Part shown: one piece after another, positions 19,563 through 29,600 of the stretch | Layout: each line of letters opens with the position of its first letter | Position numbering within the stretch: the first letter of the stretch is position 1 | NCBI RefSeq assembly: GCF_000313135.1 | Contig: NW_004457410.1 | Location: 294,195-326,732, forward strand | Direction of reading: 5' to 3' | Length of the DNA: 32,538 nt | Origin: Acanthamoeba castellanii str. Neff | Taxonomy: Eukaryota; Discosea; Longamoebia; Acanthamoebidae | The notes under the pieces: model-generated | Database searches by the model: none | The model's input: only the letters and a program-made list of their open reading frames with translations | What the model was told of the DNA's origin: nothing | Made by a program: the position numbers and the translations under genes

Positions 19563-21547
19563 CTAATTCTCCCAGGATTTGGTGAGGAAGGGGTGGTCCA
19601 GGGCCTGGGCAGCGGTGAGGCGAGCGTCGACAGAGCGGCACGTGAGCCTGTGCAGCAGGTCCAGTGCTTCCCCGTTCATGTCCTGGTTCAGCGGTCCTCG
19701 CTGCCACTCCCCAGCTGCACATTCACTACTGCAAATTGGTTTGGTTCACCACCAAAGTCAGCGGTGGTACGTATCATCACGGGAGAGGGAGTGGGGGGAT
19801 GTGTGACACCCGTAGTAGCCCAATTCGTTGAGGAAACCCACAAAGCGAGCCAGGCGCTGTCTGTGCGTCTTGTACTTGCTCGTATCGGTCATCAGCTCCT
19901 CGAGAAGAACAACGATTGCTCTCGTGTCTCGCTGGCTTTCCGACCCGATGTCATCCCCTGCGAGAAGCGCGAGCATGATGATCCCCGCCGCAAACATGTC
20001 CAATGCGCCGCGTGGCGTGTTCTTTACCACGGCCTGGAAGGAGAGAGACTGGGTCTCAGCGCCAGGCACCTCCGCGGTGTCGCAAGTGTATGCGGGGCAG
20101 GGTTACCCGTGTCCCGGCGAAATCGAGGCGTTGGCACTCGAGCGGCATGTAGCCGGAGGTGTAGCAACCGGTGTCTAGATAAGTCTCGTCACCACCATAT
20201 TGGTAGGCGAACTCAAAGTCAATCAGCTTCACAACCACCTCTGTATGAGCAAGTGGAGTGAGAGCCTGGTCATGTGCCATGTGCAGAGCTTCTGTGACGG
20301 TGTGGCGTACCGTTCGAGTCCGTGGTGGAGGCGAGCATGTTGGCCAGCTTGATGTCCTTGTGAAGGAACCCAGCCCTGTGCAAGCATGCCAATGTCTGTG
20401 TTTTGATGGAGATATGTCTTGGTAGTCAACAGATGAGGATTCGATGGCCACATTGGGGTGAGTACCTTGCAGAGGCCCTTCATGATTGATGCGACTTCAG
20501 CCAGGGACTGTGGCATGTAGTCCGTTCATGACTACAGGTATCACACCAGTGCTCCTTGGGCACTGGTGTGACAAGACCACGGGGGACTGGGTGATCGAAT
20601 TGGAGTACTGGCCAACAAAGCAAGACACGTAAGTACACGTGTGGCTATGGCTCAAGGTGGTGAGGAGAAGTGTGCCATGGTCGTGCAGGAGAGTGTAAGC
20701 CTGGACCTCACACTCGTAGAGGTCATACGCCGAGGTGTAGTATGTCTTGTGCACCACATGCGTTCCATCCTCCCTCTGCCTTAGCTCCACTATGTCGTCG
20801 GGCCTCTGAGGGTGGAGAAAATAAATGAGGCTTGACACGGACAACGCGTGAGGTGTCGTGGTACATACATCTGATAGTACTGCCTGGACAGCAGAGACAC
20901 TGGGTCCCTCCTCCTGATCGTTGCACGCCCCCTGCGCGTTTTCGCCCATGTACGCCGCATCACCCTGATGCCACAAGTGGACAACTGTTGGCCAGGGACT
21001 TTCATGGTCGATTGCATAGGGGAGATCTCGCCGATAATATTTGTGTACACCAAGATCATCAAAGTAGTCTCATTGTTCTGGATGCATGAGAGCCTCTGGG
21101 TGCCTCGGACGCTCAGCATAACATTAATATTAATGGACGGGGAAAAGGCAACATACCTGTTGAGACCCACCTAACGGTGCTGGTACGGCGTTGGATGGTT
21201 GCGCAAGCCATTGGATCAAGCGGTCGTAGATGGTAGGCACAGTGCCCTTATGCGCGTCTGAATTGACATGCAACCTTCTGAAGTCAGGTTGGGAATTATT
21301 GGGAGCACCTCCAGACACCCCAGGCAGGGTTGGGAAGGCGTTATCTGACGGCCTGCAGTGAGAGTAAGGAGTAAGTAAATTGGTTTTGCAAATGGAAGGG
21401 GGGGGGGGCAAGGCACCAGCCCCGGTGCCGTGCATCGCGAATTTGCTTGCACGGCCGGTTTGGTGACATTTTTCTTTTTTGGCGGACTGTCGGCCCCGCA
21501 GCCGCCCAGCGCTCTGGGCTTGCGTGGTCCATCTGTTGAGGTATCAC
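19563..21547 (-). CDS. Divergent protein kinase, frameshifted at the hinge
   Basis: Eight exons on the minus strand: 21547-21417, 21352-21171, 21068-20869, 20805-20466, 20395-20311, 20240-20107, 20033-19808 and 19714-19563. They give about 482 residues if one extra base near 20522-20523 is ignored. Residues 1-171 are an N-terminal region of unknown fold. The kinase then shows a VVHK motif at the beta-3 lysine (K191), an alpha-C glutamate, a hinge of the form PVVMN-YMPQSL, HKDIKLAN in place of HRD (D298), DFE in place of DFG (D320), and the alpha-F segment ALDMFAAGIIMLALLAG. It ends with RLTAAQALDHPFL. The frame changes exactly at the hinge, where N-lobe and C-lobe lie in different frames. The substitutions suggest altered or lost activity. 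The start at 21547 is the most upstream ATG; the true 5' end could lie further up. Exon borders near 19808 and 21417 are the least certain. Confidence 0.68.
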
Positions 21548-22921
21548 GTTGATGGAAAGATAGAGAGCTCAGGAGCGCCTCTGTATTTATTATCTAGATA
21601 TGTGTATGACACAGTCACGGGCGTTGGTCGGTTGATGTCAGATTGACGGGTCACTGTCCCTGTGATTGGTGTCGTCCAGCAACAAGGCGTTGGGGGGGGG
21701 GGCATGAACGCCTCGCCCTTGAGTTCCACCAGAAATACGCGCAGCAAGCCAAAGGGGCCGCAAGGCCGGTGCAAGCTGATGCGTACCGCCAATCTGTCGG
21801 TCCGGGTACGGGAGAGGCAGGTTGGCGAGCTTGCGGGTGGCGAGCGTGTACTTACGAGGAGGGCGTTGTGGGCTGGCCCCGATCAATGACGGGCATGTTG
21901 TGCGCAGAGACAAAAGCGTAGGTGGACAGATCTTGATGAGGGGTAGTAACACCGCCCCCCCCCCGCTACTTAGGGGTGGGCCGCTAGTCGAGCTTGAAAT
22001 ACATGGCGCACAGGGTGCTGGTGGAGGTCGCCGTTGATCACAAGCTTGCCGCCAGCGGTGCACGCGGGCGATTAGGCTGCTGCGCAGGTGCAGGACGCCG
22101 CGGGTCTGCTTGCACCCCTGCTGCAGCTCGACCCTGACTGATCTGCGCCAGGCGGGCGATGCGCACACACGACTGTCTGTCAACGTCGGCCTCATCACCA
22201 TCGTTCAGACTGTCACGATGTGCGCATCACGGTCGATGCGCACATCGTGACAGTCGTGACGCACGGGCGATGCGCATCGTGACAGTCTGAACGATGGTGA
22301 TGAGGCCGACGTTGGCTATGGGACGTGGAGGTCGAGCAGCGGCAGCCGCAGGTGACTGCCTGCACCGCCTGGGACACGGTCCAACCCACGGCCCATGTCT
22401 TTGGTGATGGTGGCGTTGGCCTGCAGGTTGATAATGCCACCGACCAAGGGGAGTGATTATGAACAACCACTGAAACTGTTGAACTTAGAGCCATTCACAA
22501 CCAGGGCGCCATTGCATTCAATAGGTGGATGTAAATACTTGCAGACAAATTCCCACAAATACTCTAAGTACTATAAATCCATACACCACAATGACCATGC
22601 ACCGACGCAAAAATTCCCTGGAAAAGCGCCAATCAGGCGTGCACCAATGCACTGTTTACTCAGCATGGGCTATATATACATCGCTTTTAGGAAAGGGGGT
22701 GGGGATGGGTGGCTGCCCAAGCCTATGGCATAATATCACAAGCTCACCCTCTGCGAGCCTCTTGGATTCCCAACGCCCACCACCCGTTGCCCTCATGCCT
22801 GGATCAACCGCGCAATGCGTCAACGTGTGGAAACCTCGCTTACCGGAAAAAACCCAGCAGCGATACCAAAATTGTACGCGGAGGGGCAAGGGTGTACTTG
22901 TTCTTCGTGGTGACGACGGCA
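21548..22921. other. Region without a confident gene
   Basis: About 1.4 kb between the divergent kinase (minus) and small F-box (plus) genes. On the minus strand there are protein-like snippets: STYAFVSAHNMPVIDRGQP followed by a GTAAGT donor at about 21853, FGLLRVFLVELKGEAF at 21715-21760, and VGLITIVQTVTMRIAR at about 22265-22310. They sit in conflicting frames separated by runs of nine or more C/G (21695-21704, 21953-21963). I cannot build a gene from them. They could be a degraded gene, a misassembled one, or the 5' part of the kinase gene. A foldback repeat lies at 22153-22314. Confidence 0.5.
22153..22314. repeat. Nested inverted repeat (foldback) flanked by a direct repeat
   Basis: A perfect 40-bp inverted repeat pairs 22181-22220 with 22275-22314. 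The left arm also takes part in a second, inner hairpin: 22208-22228 pairs perfectly with 22235-22255 (21 bp) across a 6-base loop. A 13-base direct repeat, CGGGCGATGCGCA, occurs at 22153-22165 and 22264-22276. The layout looks like an inverted duplication placed between short direct repeats. Confidence 0.95.
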
Positions 22922-23212
22922 ATGGACGCCCTGCCCGAGGAGTTGTGGATGACGGTGCTGGGGTTCTTGGACGTGCCCGCACTGGTGCATTTGCGGCTCA
23001 CGAACGTCTTCCTGCGGCGGCTGGCCCTCGACGACAGGTGGGCGCGGAAGGTGGCCGCCTACCGCCGCACGGCCGACTACCTACGCAAGCGGAGGCGGGC
23101 CATGGTGCAGCACTACGGCCCCGACTTCCGCCCGTGCCAGTGGACACGTGACTCGGCCATAGGCCCTCGGCCAGCCTTGCCCCCGACGACCTGGAGTACT
23201 AGCGAGCCATAA
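22922..23212 (+). CDS. Small F-box protein
   Basis: A single-exon reading frame of 96 residues. Residues 2-45 form a clear F-box (LPEELWMTVLGFLDVPALVHLRLTN, then RRLALDDRW), so a role as an SCF ubiquitin-ligase adaptor is expected. A basic helix (YRRTADYLRKRRRAMVQHY) follows and then a short unstructured tail; no substrate-binding domain is present. It is far shorter than normal F-box proteins. It could be a truncated copy, an adaptor stub, or the first exon of a gene whose later exons I cannot identify. The ATG is preceded by a purine at -3 (GGCAATGG). Confidence 0.65.
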   Translation: MDALPEELWMTVLGFLDVPALVHLRLTNVFLRRLALDDRWARKVAAYRRTADYLRKRRRAMVQHYGPDFRPCQWTRDSAIGPRPALPPTTWSTSEP

Positions 23213-23225
23213 AATCAAAATAATG

Positions 23226-23231
23226 AATAAA
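23226..23231 (+). terminator. AATAAA polyadenylation signal of the small F-box gene
   Basis: AATAAA occurs 14 bases after the stop codon, in an AT-rich stretch (23213-23270) that contains further AATAAA-like copies. The spacer to the convergent gene ending at 23281 is only 68 bp. Confidence 0.45.
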
Positions 23232-23280
23232 GCACAAATAAAATAAATAGAAATAATAAAATGCAAGCAGATGGCGATTG

Positions 23281-23962
23281 TCAATGCTCTTCATTCCAAC
23301 TGGCCATGGCTGAGCTCGCATGGCTGAGCTCCTCTTCAATTTCCCACTCCCCTACACCATAAGACTGGGAGATTTGGGTCGAGTAGCATGGGTGGCCCAA
23401 CGACTGGGGCATGCGGGCCAAGGCGACCATCTGCCGCCGGTAGGCTCCACTGTCCTCCTCTTCCACCGAACCGCCGTGGGGGCGGTAGTCCGCAGCATGC
23501 CCGGTTACGCTCTCCTCTTGCCGCATCATCTCTTCCGCCGCCATCGGCGAAGGAGGAGGTGAAGCAGAAGCAGGCGATAGCGTCTCCAACCGCTCTGGCC
23601 AGCAGCCTGCAGATGTTATGTATGAGTAAAACTGTCTGGTGCTGTTGCACTGCACCTCACCCAAAGAGGCGATAGCGAAGGAGGCAAGTACCAATTTCCT
23701 CACACACTTGCGCCAGAGGAAGAAGAGTGGGCTGTGCGGTGGCGAGGTGTGGCCGCTTGTGCTTTCGGTCTTTGCGCACGGCCACGGACGCAAGAAGGTG
23801 TCGTTGGCGCGGCTGCACTTGGGGAGTCGACGAGGAGAGGGAAGACGGAGAGAAGAGGGTGAGCGAGCGCGCGGTGAGGTGTCGGCCCAGCATTGGTGCT
23901 GGGGGGGGGAGGTGAGGTGTGTATGTGAGTGGCGAGGAGGTTGGAATGGTGGTTCTCGCCAT
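23281..23962 (-). CDS. Hypothetical protein, possible mitochondrial presequence
   Basis: Two minus-strand exons, 23962-23692 and 23606-23281, join in phase (GTAC donor, CAG acceptor) to 198 residues of unrecognised function. The first 60 or so residues are rich in S, P, R and L and almost free of acidic residues, compatible with an organelle-targeting peptide; this is inference only. The middle includes PLAQVCEEIGCWPERLETL, which is formed only after splicing. The C-terminal half is more ordinary and acidic: AAEEMMRQEESVTG, GGSVEEEDSGAYRRQ, then GVGEWEIEEELSH, ending NEEH. An unspliced 239-codon reading (24000-23281) has the same C-terminus but a less protein-like first half. The spliced model is preferred. 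Confidence 0.45.
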
Positions 23963-24300
23963 CTCTGCATTTTTAGAGTGGCGACACGTCCGTGCTGCAA
24001 GCGGTCGAGCTCCCGACCGAAGCGCCTGCTTTCGCCACGGCGTCAGACAAAATTGCATCGAAACCTCGGAGTTGCGGAAATATCTCATTTAGATATCTAT
24101 CTAAATCAAAAATGAAGTTTCCGAAAAGCGTTTCAAGTTTCAGGGAAGCCATCTGGGAACACTCTTCAGTGAGGCTGCTGGCATGTCAAGCATTTGGCAA
24201 TTACCGTTGCGCGCTTTTTTCGTCCTTTCTTGCCGGTGTGTGAATTCTCAATCTTCGTCTCGATTTTGCTACATAGAAGTATCTAACCGAAAGGGGCGTC
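23963..24300. promoter_or_regulatory. Divergent intergenic region
   Basis: 338 bp between the hypothetical gene (minus, ATG 23962) and the acidic-protein gene (plus, ATG 24301). It contains an AT-rich patch with overlapping ATATCTATCTAAAT sequence near 24080-24105. No defined promoter element or RNA gene was recognised. Confidence 0.35.
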
Positions 24301-25249
24301 ATGTCTGACACTGAAATTGAGCATGCGACAAACGGTGCGGCCGAATTGAGCCTCGATGGAGACAAGCCGACCGAGGATTATGACGCTCAGCTGTCCGACA
24401 ATGAAGATAATAAGGACGAGCACCAGCAGCACGAGGAGAACAACAACAAGGCCAAGGAAAACGGACAGCACGAAGAGGCCGAAGAGGAGGTGAAGGCCAA
24501 GGATGCCGAGGAGGAGGAGGAGGAGTTCAAGATTCACAAGCCTGAACCCTCTCAGCCCAAGCCCGCCCCCACTTCCACATCGTCCTCGCCCTCTACTTCG
24601 GGAACGCAGACCCCCACTCGCACGCCCACCAAGCCTGGTGCGCGCACGCCGACCTCGTCAGGCACCCGTACGCCGACGCGCACCCCTACGCGCACCCCTA
24701 CCTCGTCGGGCACTCGCACGCCCACACGCACCCCCACCAAGTACGTTCCGCATCCTTTGCGCACTCAACTACTGTCATTGCTCTTCATTTTCGGTCTTAA
24801 TTTTACATCACATGTTGCATTTTTGCCTTGCATTGATTTCATTTCATATTATTTTTTCATTGCAATGAAGATCGCCTGCTGCCCCCAGCCCTAGCCGGGA
24901 CTTCTCGCCCACCCTCTCGCCGCATGCATCGAGCATTCAGCGGTCGGGCAACGTCTTCGATTCGCTCTACAACGATGCCCTCCAAAGGCGCGAGAAGCTG
25001 AAGCAGAAGCAAGAGCAGCGTACGTCTCCTGAACACTTGCAAGCGTCATTGCTCTTGTGATTAATCCATCCTCACTGTGCAACCTGCACAGTGGACGCTG
25101 AGCGCCAGAAGCAGTTCACCAGCCCCACGGTGTCCAAGTATGCCAACAAGACCCAGCGTAACCACAACGTCTTCGAGTCTCTCTACGGCGACGCTCTGCA
25201 GAGGAGGGAGAACAGGAAGAAGAAGCAGGAGGGAACCGAAGGCCAGTAA
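24301..25249 (+). CDS. Acidic low-complexity protein with TPT/SGTRTPTR repeats and a duplicated FxSLYxDALQRRE motif
   Basis: Three exons (24301-24740, 24871-25019, 25092-25249) give 248 residues. Residues 1-80 are strongly acidic and glutamine/asparagine-rich. Residues 90-146 are a tandem array of TPTRTPT and TPTSSGTRTPTR units, many of them potential proline-directed phosphorylation sites. The C-terminal third has two copies of one motif, NVFDSLYNDALQRREKLKQK and NVFESLYGDALQRREN, separated by about 45 residues and each followed by a basic helix. Similar F-x-x-LY-x-DA-x-x-R motifs occur in uncharacterised proteins of many protists; that comparison is from memory. There is no catalytic domain. 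It is probably a disordered scaffold or binding protein. Confidence 0.8.
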
Positions 25250-25569
25250 AAGCCGTAGACGCTTGTAGAAGAAATACACCTTGTGGCGCGGGCGCCCACG
25301 AGCCACAACCGCCCGACCAGGGTTGTGAACGAGGAGGCGACTAGCAGAAGAGGAAAAGAAGCAAAGAGATCAGCCGCCAAGCAAGGAGGGAGCTCGTGGG
25401 AGAATCACCGCACCGACACTGGTTGTGTCTTCGGCAAATGAATGTGTCACCTTTTTTTAACTCGCTCTGCTGACGTGTCGGCGGCCTCCCCGTCGAAACA
25501 GATGCATCATGAGCCCAGCAAATCATAATTAATCATTTTCTCGTGCAAGCCCACAGATCCTCAATCGCT
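25250..25569. other. Intergenic region
   Basis: 320 bp between two co-oriented genes. It should hold the 3' untranslated region of the acidic-protein gene and the promoter of the BAP31-like gene. A TTTTTTT run lies near 25452 and an AT-rich stretch (AATCATAATTAATCATTTTC) near 25521-25540. No ORF or RNA gene is supported. Confidence 0.4.
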
Positions 25570-26070
25570 ATGTTCTTCTGGTGGCTTGTTGTTGGCGTAC
25601 TTGTGGCGTCCATCGCCCTGCTTACTCTGCTGCTGGCCCCACTGCCCACCTTCCTTGCGTCGGGCGCGGTTCAACTGATTAACGCCATCCAGCGCCCCCT
25701 TTGGGTGGTGCTCAGCCTCGTTTCCTGGGTTCTTGTTGGTACTCCCCCTCCCCAAGCACACCTCTGATCCTCTGCTTGCCTTATGTAGATCAACATAATT
25801 CTCATAATTAAATAATTCGTCTAATTGCAAACAGATGCTGCATTGGAGGTGCGAAAGCACAGCGGCGTTAGCGACAGCCACTATGCTGAGCGTGCCGGCC
25901 TCCCGATGATGACGCACAACATCAAGTGGCGTGCGGAGCGTAACTTCTACTTGGCCGGCTTCACGTGGACGCTGCTCCTCATCGTTCTGCGTTGCCACTA
26001 CCTCGCTCGGTCCAAGCTGGAGCTCATCGCTGAAAACAGGCGCATGCGCGCCGAGAGGCAAAACCAGTAG
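25570..26070 (+). CDS. BAP31-like endoplasmic reticulum membrane protein, short form
   Basis: Two exons, 25570-25738 and 25835-26070, give 134 residues, with the aspartate of the LVDAALEVRK motif split across the intron. Three hydrophobic segments fit the BAP31 layout: residues about 2-25 and 38-57, then about 100-116. Between the second and third lies the family-typical cytosolic loop D-A-x-x-E-x-R-K, and the last segment follows KWRAERNFYLAGFTW, close to the RAQRNxYIxGF pattern of animal and fungal BAP31/Yet proteins. Members act in ER export and quality control of membrane proteins. The protein ends shortly after the third helix (SKLELIAENRRMRAERQNQ). It therefore has only the start of the C-terminal coiled coil and no KKxx retrieval signal; usual length is 200-250. 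The ATG at 25570 is chosen because no earlier in-frame ATG exists. Confidence 0.75.
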
Positions 26071-26611
26071 GGCTCACCTGTCGTGAGTTGCCCCGCCCTT
26101 TCTTGTCTTGCTCTGTCTGTATGTAGCCTACTTGCACCTTGGGCGACTTGTCGTGCACCAAGGTCTGAGCGGAAGCCAATTTAAAAACCATCAAGCCAAA
26201 GCGTGAAGTGAAAGGACCCCTTCCCACCCATGTCAGGGCAGCGTGTGCTCAAAGCCCAGACGATGGTCGATGGAGAGCGTTATCGTCGGTCTGAGCGCAA
26301 AGGCGCCATTTCTGGAAGTGTTGGCGGCAGTTGGAATTTGATGCGGGTCCCGGCGTTTCTGTGTTATTTCTTTTTTCCTCTCTTGGCGGAAGAAGATAGC
26401 TCGCGAGCAGCCCACGCCCGAGCATCCATAGAAGAGCGAAGTCCTCCACCTTGCTCCTCCCTCATCCCAGCCGGCCCATTGCTGCGTTCTCCCTCCATCT
26501 TGCTACTCTTAGCATCATAATCTCCAAATTATTTGTTTTTTTGATTTCCTGCATCTCTCCGGACACTTCAATCTTCATTTTTCCTCCGATTCATTTCTCC
26601 CTTCACATCCA
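26071..26611. promoter_or_regulatory. Region upstream of the midasin gene
   Basis: 541 bp holding the BAP31-like 3' untranslated region and the midasin promoter. The last 150 bases are pyrimidine-rich (CTCC/TTTC runs). A 96-codon frame at 26230-26520 has no recognisable domain and is not called. No RNA gene was seen. Confidence 0.4.
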
Positions 26612-29600
26612 ATGGACTTCCGCTTCGACCTCCTTCCTTCTTTGCGCATCCTAGATGCTCGATTTCCCGAAGAGATCGGTCGCCATCCCTACCTCTCCTC
26701 TCTGCAATTGCAGACCGAGGTATGCCCTGCCGCGCTTGATTTGTGTGATTTTTGTCGCTACTCGAATTTATGGCATCTAACCCGCTGCCAATCACACAGA
26801 GCCCTGCCATCACGTGCGAAGACAAGCACAAAATCTTGAACGTTCTGAGCCAGCTTCTGGTCTCTTCTCCGGTCCTGACGGCGCCGATCGCGCAACTGTT
26901 CAGGCCCATCTTGCTCGAGTTGGTCGCGCGCGTGACCGACACCGGCCCTCGCTCCGTGCTCGGCGAATGGGAGGTGCAGCGCTTTGAGGCCACTGCTTCG
27001 GCCCTGAGCAAGCTGCTTCACATGGCACCGCACACCAGCGGCATGGTGCTGGCCTTCTTCGCTCGCTCGCCTTCTCTCTTTGAACGCCTGAGCCAGCCTC
27101 GCGCGGCTGACTCCACGCATGTCGACGTACGCTCGGTCCACCTTCTCTCCCTCTGAGGAGTGTTGTGTAGTAATTGTGCTGATCGCTGACGCGTGACGGT
27201 CACATCTTTGTGTTAACAGGATTCGTTCGTCGAGCTGGCGAAGACGGCGTACAGATTCTTGAAGTTCTCATCAACCGACTTCGGCACCAGTCTTTGGGAT
27301 TGGAGCCCCTTCTTCTCTCTCCTCTCCATCGAGCACAACGCCGCGCTGCGATTCTACGTTCTGGAAAGCGTTTCCATTCTGTTGAGCATCTCCGATGAGA
27401 ACAAGCTGAAACTCCCCAACGCTCTCGATCTCCAACACATCAAGGCCATGTGCGAGATCAGGTTCGTCACTGCGCACGCACCCACGCACGCACGGCTCGC
27501 CGCGGCCTAGCTTGTCTCAAGGGTTGCTGACGCGTTATTGCCCTGCAGGGTCCACGAAACACAGGAGATGGCCTTGGAGCAAGCCCTCATGTTCACCAGC
27601 ACATGGGATGCCGCCTCCACCACCACCTCCTCCGACAGCGCCACTTCACACAGGCACGTGATCAACATTATAATGCACAGACGGCTGTTTCCTAAAGAGT
27701 TGAGCTCTAACCATCCCTACGCGTGTCGCGACCACAGTGTTGTGACGTCCCAAGACTTGCACTCTTCGTTGGTCTCGGTGTGCGGAGTCCTTCTGCCCCG
27801 CCGCAGAATCAACGACAAGGGCGACGAGGCCAAGCGAGACAACATGCTCAACGAGTCTCTGGTCTACACCGCTACCACTCTCCTGAACATGAAGTCGCTG
27901 GCTTTGGCCGTGTGCGAGGTACAAACACACGAAGCCTTCCACGCGCCCACTCTCCAGCCCTCATGATATTCACGCGTTACGTGTATGCCGGAATGATAGG
28001 GCGATCCGATCTTGTTGGAGGGCAACACAGGGGCCGGAAAGACCGCCCTGATCGAGGAAATCGCTCGACTCACGGGCAATCAAGGTAAGTCGCCATGAGT
28101 GAATGAACCTGTTTATTTGTTCTTAGGGAGCTCAGCGACATGGAACTAGAGACTGAAACCACGCAAAACAACCTCCAGACATCATCAAGATCCATTTGGG
28201 CGACCAAACGGACGCCAAGGTGCTCCTGGGCACCTACGTATGCACGGAAGTGCCGGGCGAGTTCCGCTGGCAGGCCGGAGCACTCACCCAGGTGCCTATC
28301 CCTCGCACACCATCACCTATTCCTCCCCCCACTCATTTCGTGCGCAATTTGTTCACGCCTGGGGTGCGGCGTTGCAGGCGGTGCGCGAGGGACGCTGGAT
28401 CGTGATCGAGGACATCGATCTGGCCCCGCTGGAGATTCTCTCCGTGCTGATCCCGCTGCTGGAGACCAGGAAGCTGTTCATCCCCGGTCGCGGCGAAGTC
28501 ATCTACGCGCCCAAGAACTTCCAGCTCTTCGCCACGCAGACCCTCTACGGCTCCTCCGGCGGCTCCGTCGGCCAGAATGGTACCACCTCCAACCCCCCTC
28601 CCCACCAAACCAGCTTAGCGTCGACAGTGCGCCGGGCTGGACTCATCATGCTTTTCCTTCGTCCGATTGTGCAGCTCGTCTGCTGCACAACTTCTGGACG
28701 CGCGTGGTCGTGGAGTCGCTCTCGTCCGAAGAGTTGGGCACCATCCTTGCCTCTAAGTACCCGCAAATCGCCACCCTGGTCCCGCAGTTTATTGGTACAC
28801 TTCCTCTGTCCAATTGGCATTACACGTTCGTGTCGACTGACACACACACACACACACACACCAGCTACGTTCGACTTGTTGCGTGGTAACACGGAGTCAA
28901 CGCTGCTGCTGCAGCAGTCGGAGAGCGCGGGCAGTTCGGCGACCACGCCCATAGTGCTGTCGACGGACTACATGGTCAACTCTATCTTCTCCGGGCGTCA
29001 CCTCTCGACGCGCGATCTGCTCAAGTGGTGTCGTCGCGTGAACCGCCACTTCCAGAGCCTCGCCCAGCAGGGCGTGACCAACATCATCGTCACCTACCAG
29101 CTGAAGGAGCTCATCTACCTGGAGGCCATCGACTGCTTCTGCGCGATGGTGCGTTTCGCGTTGACCCACCATTCCCCCATAATACGCGTGTTAACCGCGT
29201 TGCCCGCTTGATCGGTGGTGGTGCAGGTGCCTTCGCTGGCCAACCGGGAGAAGTGCTACGCCCTCATCGGGCAGTCGCTCGGCGTGCCCGCGGACAGGAT
29301 CCAGCACTTCGTTCAGCTCTACAAGCCCTCGATCGACCTCTCGCCCACCGCCTTCACCGTGGGGCGGGCAACCCTGCCCAAGGCCCCCGCCCAGGTAAAC
29401 TCATCTTACTTATCACCGACATGGTTGTGATGGAACAAACACAGTGTCTCATCTGCTCTCGTCATCAGGAGTTGCTGACGGCGCCCAGGAAGTCCAAGTT
29501 TGCCCACACGAAGCAGTCGCTCACGCTGCTCGAGCGTCTGGCGCATTGTCTCGGCATGGGCGAGCCGGCCCTGCTCGTGGGTGAGACCGGCACGGGCAAG

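Noticed and set aside
22525..23151. 208-codon + strand frame overlapping the small F-box ORF
   Set aside because: It reads the F-box gene in the wrong frame and gives a composition-biased product. The F-box motif is in the frame starting at 22922.
26230..26520. 96-codon + strand frame upstream of midasin
   Set aside because: There is no domain, the composition is that of a non-coding leader, and it overlaps the expected promoter and 5' untranslated region.
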